Source of the DNA: an uncultured Sphingobium sp. | Lineage (GTDB): Bacteria; Pseudomonadota; Alphaproteobacteria; Sphingomonadales; Sphingomonadaceae | Reading direction: 5' to 3' | Length of the DNA stretch: 8,194 bases | NCBI GenBank assembly: GCA_946479185.1 | Contig: CAMLFF010000138.1 | Span: 1 to 8,194 of the forward strand | Part shown: positions 1-6,166 of the stretch, piece after piece | Layout: every line of letters starts with the position of its first letter | Numbering within the stretch: position 1 is the first letter of the stretch | Notes under the pieces: model-generated | The model's input: only the letters and a program-made list of their open reading frames with translations | Told to the model about the DNA's origin: nothing | Database searches by the model: none | Program-made: the position numbers and the translations under genes

Positions 1-132
1 CTGAATGCGGGGGGGCGTCTGTTTCGTCCAGCCGCAAATTGTCGTAAAATGTATGGAAGCCTGAGGCGCTTCGGGGTTTTTGGGACGGTCAGCAAAGCCC
101 TGTCCATCACGGAAAGCGCAGTCCCAATCGTG

Positions 133-146
133 TTAACAAGGATTAA
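133..146. promoter_or_regulatory. TTAA-N6-TTAA box, CtrA-like, upstream of the hemerythrin gene
   Basis: Two TTAA tetramers (133-136 and 143-146) are separated by the six bases CAAGGA. The right half continues as TTAACC. The known CtrA site of alphaproteobacteria is TTAA-N7-TTAA, so this is one base short of canonical. The arrangement is seen directly; regulation by CtrA or a relative is inferred. A near-identical 14-base element lies at 3795-3808. The box is about 80 bases upstream of the hemerythrin start, a suitable place for an operator. Confidence 0.4.
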
Positions 147-189
147 CCGGGGAGCAACACAGCCGGCAAAACTTCGTTGTGCTTCCAGA

Positions 190-205
190 ATGCGCGTGGG
201 CGCAT
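190..205 (+). promoter_or_regulatory. Small leader hairpin before the hemerythrin ribosome binding site
   Basis: ATGCGC (190-195) and GCGCAT (200-205) are perfect inverted repeats around the four-base loop GTGG. The hairpin ends three bases before the Shine-Dalgarno run at 209-215. In the mRNA it could influence ribosome access or stability, or it could be a dyad operator at the DNA level. Only the structure is seen; the role is inferred. Confidence 0.35.
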
Positions 206-208
206 CAC

Positions 209-215
209 AAAGGAG
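209..215 (+). promoter_or_regulatory. Ribosome binding site of the hemerythrin gene
   Basis: AAAGGAG lies eight bases before the ATG at 224. It decides the start: the reading frame is open upstream to a TTG at 179, but that codon has no comparable Shine-Dalgarno sequence. Confidence 0.8.
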
Positions 216-223
216 CATTGGAT

Positions 224-775
224 ATGGCTGCTACCAAAACTGCGACGAAACCCGCTGCGAAAACGGCGCAAAAGGCCAAGACGAAGGCCGGATCGAAAAC
301 CGCGCGCAAGACCCAGCGCGCCGCTGCCAAACCGGCGGATGCGATCAAGCTGCTGAAGGACGATCACAAGGAAGTGAAGACCTATTTCAAGCAGTATGAG
401 GATCTTGAGGACGAGGCCGAAAAGCAGGCACTGGCCGACAAAATCTGCCTCGCGCTCACCGTGCATGCGCAAATTGAGGAAGAGATTTTCTACCCCGCCA
501 CCCGCGAAGCGATCGATGACGATGATCTGCTGGACGAAGCCGAGGTTGAGCATGCGAGCGCCAAGCAGTTGATCGCTGAAATCCAGTCGATGAAAGCTGG
601 AGATCGGCTGTTCGACGCCAAGGTGACCGTGCTGGGCGAGTATATCGACCATCATGTCGAAGAAGAAGAGAATGAGATGTTCCCAGAAGGCCGCGATAGC
701 GATCTGGATCTCAAGGCACTCGGTGCCCAACTTGCTGCGCGCAAGGCGGAGCTGATGGCGCAGGCTGGGAAGTAA
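224..775 (+). CDS. Hemerythrin HHE domain protein with a lysine/alanine-rich N-terminal tail
   Basis: The product is 183 residues and predicted cytoplasmic, with no signal peptide. Residues 1-38 are a low-complexity basic tail of Lys, Ala and Thr resembling histone-H1-like proteins. Residues about 40-155 form a hemerythrin-type four-helix bundle. Candidate di-iron ligands are H48 (in DDHKE), H81 and E85 (HAQIE), H110 (VEHAS), and H144 and E148 (HHVEEEE). Family members bind O2, NO or peroxide or store iron, so a redox or iron-handling role is likely; the exact ligand cannot be told. The basic tail suggests nucleic-acid or polyanion binding, which is inference. The start is the ATG at 224, eight bases after AAAGGAG. 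The gene is followed by a strong intrinsic terminator, so it is probably monocistronic. The domain call is firm and the tail's role is open. Confidence 0.9.
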   Translation: MAATKTATKPAAKTAQKAKTKAGSKTARKTQRAAAKPADAIKLLKDDHKEVKTYFKQYEDLEDEAEKQALADKICLALTVHAQIEEEIFYPATREAIDDDDLLDEAEVEHASAKQLIAEIQSMKAGDRLFDAKVTVLGEYIDHHVEEEENEMFPEGRDSDLDLKALGAQLAARKAELMAQAGK

Positions 776-804
776 TCCTCGCCACATTTGAATTAAGCTA
801 TTGT

Positions 805-841
805 CGCCCATCTGTCTCTTCGCGAGGCAGGTGGGCGTTTT
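805..841 (+). terminator. Strong intrinsic terminator after the hemerythrin gene
   Basis: A 14-bp stem (805-818 pairing with 824-837, with two G-U pairs) closes a five-base TTCGC loop and is followed directly by TTTT (838-841). It lies 30 bases after the hemerythrin stop codon. The T-run ends right at the ribosome binding site of the next gene, so the same hairpin also sits in the leader of the PRC-barrel gene if transcription starts upstream of it. Confidence 0.88.
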
Positions 842-846
842 AGGAG
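841..846 (+). promoter_or_regulatory. Ribosome binding site of the PRC-barrel gene, abutting the terminator
   Basis: TAGGAG lies nine bases before the ATG at 856 and fixes that start. It is unusual in beginning at the last base of the terminator T-run, which leaves no room for a separate promoter between terminator and gene. Confidence 0.75.
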
Positions 847-855
847 ATAAGCGCG

Positions 856-1431
856 ATGGACGATATTGCGGGCTGGATTGCGCCGATTGCCACGATGATT
901 GCTGCGATGATGACGGCGGCCAATCTAGGTGCGCGCGTCACGGGTTGGGGCTTTGTGGTGTTCACGGTCGGATCGATTAGCTGGTCGATTGTCGGCTATG
1001 CCAGCGGGCAGACGAACCTCATCGCGACCAACCTGTTCCTCACACTGGTCAACGTCGTCGGCATCTGGCGCTGGCTGGGCCGCCAGCGCGCTTATGAGGA
1101 TGGTGGTAAATCGGCAGTCGGAGCCAGTCGGCGCGCGAGCGGGCCGACGCTGTTCACCGCGACTGGTGTGGCAGGACTGCCGGTGGTTGATTCAGCGGGC
1201 GAGGATGTTGGCAAGGCGGTGGAAGCGCTGCTGGAAACCGAGACCGGGCGGATCAATTATGTCGTCATCGCCTCGGGCGGTGTGGGCGGGATTCAGGAGA
1301 GCCTGCGCGCCGTGCCGAGAGCGCAGATTGCATTCAGCAGTGACCGGTTACAGCTTACCATTCAGGCGCCCGCCTTCATGGCGCTGCCCGCTCTAACCGA
1401 TGGTGATTGGCCAGAGCAGGCAGCGGCCTGA
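856..1431 (+). CDS. Three-TM membrane protein with a C-terminal PRC-barrel domain
   Basis: The product is 191 residues. Hydrophobic stretches at about 5-23, 31-50 and 53-73 make three transmembrane helices. A linker of about 80-100 follows, then a PRC-barrel-like domain at about 102-170 (GLPVVDSAGEDVGK, then INYVVIASGG). PRC-barrels are small beta domains found in ribosome maturation factors, photosynthetic reaction-centre H subunits and many bacterial stress or envelope proteins. The membrane part recalls half-transporters of the SemiSWEET/PnuC type: W43 and N59 are 16 apart, as I recall for the sugar-pocket Trp and Asn of SemiSWEETs. The PQ motif is missing, so transport is only a guess. 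The start is the ATG at 856 with TAGGAG upstream. The stop is five bases from the end of the convergent glycosyltransferase-mutase gene. Domain calls are fairly sure; the function is unknown. Confidence 0.8.
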   Translation: MDDIAGWIAPIATMIAAMMTAANLGARVTGWGFVVFTVGSISWSIVGYASGQTNLIATNLFLTLVNVVGIWRWLGRQRAYEDGGKSAVGASRRASGPTLFTATGVAGLPVVDSAGEDVGKAVEALLETETGRINYVVIASGGVGGIQESLRAVPRAQIAFSSDRLQLTIQAPAFMALPALTDGDWPEQAAA

Positions 1432-1436
1432 AAGCA

Positions 1437-3707
1437 TCATTCCGCAGCGATGGATAGCGTTTCGGCGAGCGGCAGTGACACACGCAATTCGGCGGCATGG
1501 CGGCGGTAAGTCGCCAGCGCCTGACCGACCACCTGATCCATATTATAGTAGCGATAGGTCGCCAGCCGCCCCACGAACAAGACCTGCGGCGTGGCCAGCG
1601 CGAGCGCCTCATAGCGCTTGAACAAAGCCGCATTTTCCGGGCGCGGGATGGGGTAATAGGGGTCACCCACGGCGCTGGGATATTCATAAGTGATGCTGGT
1701 GCGCGCCGCGCTCTGCCCAGTCAGATGCTTATATTCGGTGATGCGCGTGTAGGGCACATCCTCTGAAGGGTAGTTGACCACTGCGACAGGTTGCAGCCAT
1801 TCGCGATCCAGCGTCTCATGGCGGAAGCCGAGCGAGCGGTAGGGCAAGCGCCCGTAGCAAAAGTCGAAATATTCATCGATTGGCCCGGTGAAGACCAGCC
1901 GATCATAGCTGACCTGCGCGCGCATATCCTCGAACGTCACGCCCAGTTCCACGTCGATCAACGGATGATCGAGCATCTTCTCAAACATTGCGGTGTAACC
2001 GGCTTCTGGCATCGCCTGAAAGCTGTCCGTGAAATAGCGGTCGTCCGTGTTGGTGCGCGTCGGCACGCGGGCTGTCACGGACTTGTCGAGATCGGAGGGA
2101 TCGATGCCCCATTGCTTGCGCGTATAACCGCGGAAGAAGGTCTCGTAGAGCTCGCGCCCGACCTTGGAGATGACGACATCGGCAGAGGTGATGATCTCGT
2201 CCACAGGCTCGGCGCGGCTGGCCAGATACGCCTCGGCCTCATGCTCGGTCTTGAGGTCAAGATCGTACAGGATGTTCAGCGTATCGCGATTGATCGGCAT
2301 GGGCACGCGCACGCCATCAATGTCCGCCAGCACCCGGTGCTCATAGGGGCGCCAGGCGGTGAAGCGGGAGAGATAATTGACGATATCCTGACTATTGGTG
2401 TGGAAGATATGCGGGCCGTAGCGATGCACCATGATGCCCGCCTCGTCCTGATGATCATAGGCATTGCCCGCGATATGCTCGCGCTTGTCGATCACCAGCA
2501 CGCGCTTGCCGCTGTCGTTCGCCAGCCGCTCGGCCATGACGGACCCGGCGAAACCAGCGCCGACGACCAGATAGTCATAATGGCGTTTGCGGCTGCTGCT
2601 CTTAGGCATGCTTGCGCGGTCGATGAGGCTTTCCATCGCGCTGACCGTGGTCGTCCATGAGAGGCCGCCGAGCAGCTTGTCCGCCTCGGCGCGCCACGCC
2701 GCATTGGCGGGTTCGCGCGACCGCGCCAAGGCTTGCTCGCAACCCGCAATGAAGGTATCGGCATTGCTGGCGATCTCAACCGCATCGAGCAGGCCATAAT
2801 GGCGCACGACATCCACGATAGGCGTCGAGACCACAGGCAGGCCAGCCGCCAGATATTCCGGCGTCTTGGTGGGCGAGATGAAGCGGGTGCTCTCATTGAT
2901 CGCGAAGGGCATCAGAGCCACGTCCCACGACCCCGCATAGCGCGGCAGATCGGCATAGGTCTTGCCGCCAAGATAAGCGATGTTGGGCCGCTGCGGCAGA
3001 TGGGCGGGATCGATCTTCACGACCGGACCGACCATGATAATCGACCAATCTGGTCGCGCATCGGCCAGCGCTGCAATAAGCGCCAGGTCCATCCGCTCGT
3101 CAATCACGCCATAAAAGCCGAAGCGCGGCCGCGCGAAGCCGACTTGATCCTGTGGATCGTCGCCGGGCATCCGCGCGGTCGCAAAGTGAGCGACATCCAC
3201 GCTGGAGGGGAAGGCATGGACTGCAGGATGCCGCCCGCGCTTGGCTTCATACAGGCTGTAACCGCCTGTGAAGACGAGGTCCGCCGCATCGAATAGCTCA
3301 GCCTCCAGGCCGGGCAGTTCGGGCGGCGCAAACATGAAATTCGCCAGCTCATCCATGCAATCATAGATGGTGCAATCCGCCCGCAGATGGCGCGAGAAGG
3401 GCAGCATCATGGGCGTGTAGTACCAGCGGATGAGCGGACCGTTTGCGCCTTTGAGATGGGCGTCCAGCAGCGCTCGCAGCGCGGCTTCCGTATCCGGCCC
3501 GGACAAGCCTTCCGGCAACTGCGGCACGGCGACCGTCACATTGGGCACAGGGGTGCGCAAAGCGAGCGTTGGATTTGTTATGTCGGGACTTATGACGGGC
3601 TCTTCCCAGAACAGCACCGGTTGTCGGCGAGCGAAATTGGACATGAGATGCTGCGGGCGCTGGAACACAAAATCCCAGCGCAGATGTGAAAAGCACACCA
3701 AAGTCAT
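1437..3707 (-). CDS. Glycosyltransferase fused to UDP-galactopyranose mutase
   Basis: This is a 756-residue bifunctional protein, cytoplasmic with no membrane segment. Residues 1 to about 365 are a GT-B glycosyltransferase. The N terminus carries the WDFVFQRPQHL signature of family-1-type transferases, and KTPEYLAAGLPVVSTP (281-296) is the usual nucleotide-sugar-binding segment. A short basic linker (about 367-376) leads to a complete UDP-galactopyranose mutase, about 377-740. It contains the FAD-binding GAGFAG (383-388), YGPHIFHT (430-437), KQWG (531-534), the candidate substrate arginines R551, R624 and R714, and YRYYNMDQ (718-725). This flavoenzyme interconverts UDP-galactopyranose and UDP-galactofuranose. 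The fusion may make UDP-Galf and pass it to the transferase, which is inference. The frame is uninterrupted, and the Met at the junction (codon at 2609-2607) lacks a Shine-Dalgarno, so a true fusion is favoured. The ribosome site before the ATG at 3707 is weak (GAAAG). It is divergent from the hydrolase-reductase fusion. Confidence 0.92.
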   Translation of the reverse strand: MTLVCFSHLRWDFVFQRPQHLMSNFARRQPVLFWEEPVISPDITNPTLALRTPVPNVTVAVPQLPEGLSGPDTEAALRALLDAHLKGANGPLIRWYYTPMMLPFSRHLRADCTIYDCMDELANFMFAPPELPGLEAELFDAADLVFTGGYSLYEAKRGRHPAVHAFPSSVDVAHFATARMPGDDPQDQVGFARPRFGFYGVIDERMDLALIAALADARPDWSIIMVGPVVKIDPAHLPQRPNIAYLGGKTYADLPRYAGSWDVALMPFAINESTRFISPTKTPEYLAAGLPVVSTPIVDVVRHYGLLDAVEIASNADTFIAGCEQALARSREPANAAWRAEADKLLGGLSWTTTVSAMESLIDRASMPKSSSRKRHYDYLVVGAGFAGSVMAERLANDSGKRVLVIDKREHIAGNAYDHQDEAGIMVHRYGPHIFHTNSQDIVNYLSRFTAWRPYEHRVLADIDGVRVPMPINRDTLNILYDLDLKTEHEAEAYLASRAEPVDEIITSADVVISKVGRELYETFFRGYTRKQWGIDPSDLDKSVTARVPTRTNTDDRYFTDSFQAMPEAGYTAMFEKMLDHPLIDVELGVTFEDMRAQVSYDRLVFTGPIDEYFDFCYGRLPYRSLGFRHETLDREWLQPVAVVNYPSEDVPYTRITEYKHLTGQSAARTSITYEYPSAVGDPYYPIPRPENAALFKRYEALALATPQVLFVGRLATYRYYNMDQVVGQALATYRRHAAELRVSLPLAETLSIAAE

Positions 3708-3741
3708 ACGGTTCAGCTTTCAGGACGGAGTATGAAAAACT

Positions 3742-3758
3742 TGCATGATCACAATGCA
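3742..3758. repeat. Inverted repeat TGCAT-N7-ATGCA in the divergent intergenic region
   Basis: TGCAT (3742-3746) and ATGCA (3754-3758) flank GATCACA. The dyad lies 35-51 bases upstream of the glycosyltransferase-mutase start, a position fitting an operator or leader element of that gene. The repeat is seen; a regulatory role is inferred, and five-base arms can arise by chance. Confidence 0.3.
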
Positions 3759-3794
3759 CGCGAGGCTTCCGCGCTCCTCACAGCGCCCCTGAAA

Positions 3795-3808
3795 TTAACG
3801 AGAATTAA
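3795..3808. promoter_or_regulatory. TTAA-N6-TTAA box, CtrA-like, in the divergent intergenic region
   Basis: TTAA (3795-3798) and TTAA (3805-3808) are separated by CGAGAA. With one base added on each side it is also the inverted repeat ATTAA-N6-TTAAT (3794-3809). It matches the element at 133-146 at 12 of 14 positions (consensus TTAACRAGRATTAA). It lies near the middle of the 204-bp divergent region (3708-3911) and could control both fusion genes. CtrA-like binding is inferred, since the spacer is one base shorter than canonical. I could not assign sigma-70 -35/-10 boxes with confidence in this region. Confidence 0.4.
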
Positions 3809-3887
3809 TACGATAAGCGCCGACGCGTTTCCGGAGGCGGATATCTAGGGCTGCTCATGCGTAAGATCATGTGCGAAGCCCTGCCTT

Positions 3888-3895
3888 AGAGAGGA
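3888..3895 (+). promoter_or_regulatory. Ribosome binding site upstream of the hydrolase-reductase fusion
   Basis: AGAGAGGA is the only good Shine-Dalgarno run here. It is 16 bases before the first standard in-frame start (TTG at 3912), which is too far, but seven bases before an in-frame ATT at 3903. No ATG or GTG occurs in frame between the upstream stop codon (TAG at 3846) and 3912. Confidence 0.5.
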
Positions 3896-3911
3896 TATCA
3901 TCATTCCGGCC

Positions 3912-6068
3912 TTGCCCGACTTTGAGCGCTTGGACCTTTGGGGCGGCGTGGAATGCACGCTGAACCGGGTGGGCGATGCCTATCGGGACCAATGCCGCCT
4001 GAACGATCATAACAGCCGAGCTGATGATCTTGCGCGTCTTGCGGGCCTTGGCATCAAGGCCGTGCGCTATCCCCTATTGTGGGAGACATTTGCCGCGTCG
4101 CCAGCCCGGGAAGGCCTGTGGGCCTGGCATGAGGCGCGGCTGGAGACGTTGTGTGGGTTAGGTGTGCGGCCTATCCTCGGCCTTGTCCATCATGGCAGCG
4201 GGCCGCCGCATACAAGCCTGCTTCAGGAGGATTTTGCGCGTGGCGTGGCGGCCCATGCTGCGCAGGCTGCCAGGCGTTTCCCGTGGGTGAGGGACTGGAC
4301 GCCCATCAACGAGCCGCTCACCACCGCGCGATTTGCTGCGCTGTACGGGCATTGGTATCCGCACAAGCAGGCTGACCGAGCCTTCTGGCTGGCGCTACTT
4401 AACCAGATCGACGCGGTGCGGCTGTCGATGCGCGCGATCCGTGCGGTCAATCCAGCCGCTCGGCTGATCCAGACCGAGGATCTGGGCTTCACGCAGGCTA
4501 CGCCAGCGCTGGCTGCTCAGGCAGAGTTTGACAATCACCGGCGCTGGGCGAGCTGGGATCTGCTGAGCGGTGCGCTCACCTGCGATCATATCCTGTGGGA
4601 TCATCTCTCTGGACTGGGCCTTGTCGATCGCGTGATGCAGATCGCCGACAATCCTTGTGCGCTGGACGTGATCGGTGTGAACCATTATCTGACCAGCGAT
4701 CGCTTTCTCGATCATCGGCTGGAGCTCTATCCGCCCGCCACGCACGGCATGAGCGCGCATGGTCCGCTGGCGGATGTGGCAGCGGTGCGAGCGGTCGAGC
4801 AGCCCTCCGGCCTTGCAGGGGCGCTGCGCTCAGCTTGGGAGCGCTATGGAACCCCGCTTGCGCTCACCGAGGTGCATGTTGGCTGCACGCGCGAGGAGCA
4901 GATGCGCTGGGTGCGCGATGCGTGGGACACAGCCACGCAGTTGCGCGCTGAAGGGGTCGCGATCGAGGCGGTCACGGCGTGGAGCCTGTTTGGCGCTTTT
5001 GACTGGGATAGTCTGCTGACCCGGCAGGACGGCCATTATGAGAGCGGGACATTCGATGTGCGTGGGCCAGCGCCGCGCGAGACCGCGATTGCGCCGTTGA
5101 TCCGCACATTGGCTGCGGGCGAGAGTCCCGTGCATCCGGTGCTTGATGGGCAAGGCTGGTGGCAGCGGCCCGAGCGCCTGCATGTGCCAGCTCGCGCAAC
5201 GGCTTTCGCGGCGCCTGCCCGCATGGCCCAGACCCGCCCCCTCTTGATCGTCGGCGCGACCGGCACACTCGGACAGGCTTTTGCAGGGGCGTGCCGCCTG
5301 CGCGATATCCACCATGTGGTGACGAGCCGCGATCAGCTGGATTTGCGCAACGTCGCGCAGATCGGCGAGGTTCTCGATGTGCTGCGCCCATGGGCGGTGA
5401 TCAATTGCGCAGGCTGGGTACGCGTGGATGATGCCGAGCATCAGGCGGAGGATTGCCTTGCGGCGAACTTCACCGGCTGCGTCGATCTCGCCCATGCCTG
5501 CGCCGAGCGGGGCCTGCACTATAGCTGCTTTTCCAGCGATCTGGTGTTCGATGGCTTGGCCAATCGTCCCTATGTGGAGAGTGATCGCCCCGCACCCCTC
5601 AACATCTATGGGCAGAGCAAGGCGCATGCGGAAGAGGCCATTCTTGCGCTGAACGCCAGCGCGCTCATCATCCGCACGGCGTCCTTTTTCTCACCTTACG
5701 ACCGACATAATTTTGCGGTGCATGCTGCGGCGGCCATGCGGGCTGGGCAGCCTTTCCGCGCGGTTCAGGATTGCATCACCTCGCCCACCTATGTGCCCGA
5801 TCTCGTCCGCACGACGCTCGATCTCATCATCGATGGCGAGGTGGGGTTGTGGCATCTCACGAGCGAGGGCGCTTTGTCATGGGCGGCCTTTGCGCATCTG
5901 CTTGGCGATGCGCTGGATCTCCAGACTGATCTCATTGAGCCCTTGCCTGTCGCCGCGATGGGATGGCCTGCCCGGCGTCCGCTTCATGCACCCATGACGA
6001 GCGAGCGCGGCCTCATCATGCCGAACCTTACTTCCGCCATCGAGCGCTTTGCCGCAGTGCTTGCCTGA
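3912..6068 (+). CDS. Family-1-like glycoside hydrolase fused to an RmlD-type nucleotide-sugar reductase
   Basis: This is a 718-residue bifunctional protein, soluble with no signal peptide. Residues 1 to about 405 are a GH1-like TIM barrel, somewhat short for GH1. WTPINEP (129-135) holds the acid/base E134, and LTEVHVG (318-324) holds the candidate nucleophile E320, so both catalytic glutamates of a retaining glycosidase are present. A proline-rich linker precedes an RmlD-like short-chain reductase, about 441-718. It shows the NAD(P)-binding GATGTLG (448-454), NCAGWVRVDDAE (498-509), SSDLVFDG (541-548), and YGQSK (566-570). The triad S542, Y566 and K570 has the spacing of the RmlD Thr/Tyr/Lys triad. 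RmlD reduces dTDP-4-keto-rhamnose to dTDP-L-rhamnose; the substrate here is unknown. No rmlA, rmlB or rmlC is nearby. The internal Met438 at the junction lacks a ribosome site, supporting a real fusion. The start is uncertain: TTG at 3912, or the rare ATT at 3903, which fits the Shine-Dalgarno better. Confidence 0.9.
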   Translation: MPDFERLDLWGGVECTLNRVGDAYRDQCRLNDHNSRADDLARLAGLGIKAVRYPLLWETFAASPAREGLWAWHEARLETLCGLGVRPILGLVHHGSGPPHTSLLQEDFARGVAAHAAQAARRFPWVRDWTPINEPLTTARFAALYGHWYPHKQADRAFWLALLNQIDAVRLSMRAIRAVNPAARLIQTEDLGFTQATPALAAQAEFDNHRRWASWDLLSGALTCDHILWDHLSGLGLVDRVMQIADNPCALDVIGVNHYLTSDRFLDHRLELYPPATHGMSAHGPLADVAAVRAVEQPSGLAGALRSAWERYGTPLALTEVHVGCTREEQMRWVRDAWDTATQLRAEGVAIEAVTAWSLFGAFDWDSLLTRQDGHYESGTFDVRGPAPRETAIAPLIRTLAAGESPVHPVLDGQGWWQRPERLHVPARATAFAAPARMAQTRPLLIVGATGTLGQAFAGACRLRDIHHVVTSRDQLDLRNVAQIGEVLDVLRPWAVINCAGWVRVDDAEHQAEDCLAANFTGCVDLAHACAERGLHYSCFSSDLVFDGLANRPYVESDRPAPLNIYGQSKAHAEEAILALNASALIIRTASFFSPYDRHNFAVHAAAAMRAGQPFRAVQDCITSPTYVPDLVRTTLDLIIDGEVGLWHLTSEGALSWAAFAHLLGDALDLQTDLIEPLPVAAMGWPARRPLHAPMTSERGLIMPNLTSAIERFAAVLA

Positions 6069-6098
6069 CTTCGTCGGGTGTCGCTGCAAGAGCAGGCC

Positions 6099-6121
6099 GG
6101 AAATAAATCCCCAGAATTTCC
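6099..6121. repeat. Inverted repeat GGAAAT-N11-ATTTCC before the response regulator
   Basis: GGAAAT (6099-6104) and ATTTCC (6116-6121) are perfect six-base arms around an 11-base A/C-rich spacer. The repeat lies between the stop of the hydrolase-reductase gene and the EcfG-like promoter candidate at 6142. No T-run follows, so it is not a convincing terminator, and an operator is possible. The structure is seen; the role is unknown. Confidence 0.3.
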
Positions 6122-6141
6122 AGTCAGTTGAGACGGGCGAG

Positions 6142-6166
6142 GGAACTGGAGCAGCGCCCTGGCATT
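6142..6166 (+). promoter_or_regulatory. EcfG-like promoter candidate for the response regulator
   Basis: GGAAC (6142-6146), a 16-base spacer and CATT (6163-6166) match the alphaproteobacterial general-stress consensus GGAAC-N16/17-CGTT with one mismatch in the -10. Transcription would begin near 6173, just upstream of the Shine-Dalgarno at 6181-6185 that serves the GTG at 6191. The agreement of promoter and ribosome site supports both calls, but it remains a candidate. Confidence 0.45.

Noticed and set aside
60..81. Possible weak terminator (short stem with G-U pairs followed by TTTTT) near the left edge
   Set aside because: The stem is only about six pairs including wobble pairs, competing folds exist, and no gene ending upstream can be seen. 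Positions 1-132 otherwise show nothing I can support.
151..178. EcfG-like promoter GGAGC...CGTT before the hemerythrin gene
   Set aside because: The spacer is 19 bases rather than 16-17 and the -35 also has a mismatch, which is too weak to call.
143..811. Long minus-strand open frame across the hemerythrin gene
   Set aside because: It lies antisense to a gene with clear domain motifs and a good ribosome site; its protein is low-complexity and resembles no family. It is a GC-rich shadow.
1417..1430. Small hairpin CAGGC-AGCG-GCCTG at the end of the PRC-barrel gene as a shared terminator
   Set aside because: The stem is only five pairs, it includes the stop codon, and no T-run follows on either strand.
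1791..2660. 289-residue plus-strand open frame inside the glycosyltransferase-mutase gene
   Set aside because: The opposite strand encodes all the mutase motifs. This frame has no recognisable domain and no convincing ribosome site.
4830..5627. 265-residue minus-strand open frame inside the hydrolase-reductase gene
   Set aside because: It is antisense to conserved GH1 and RmlD motifs with no family resemblance, and is taken as a shadow frame.
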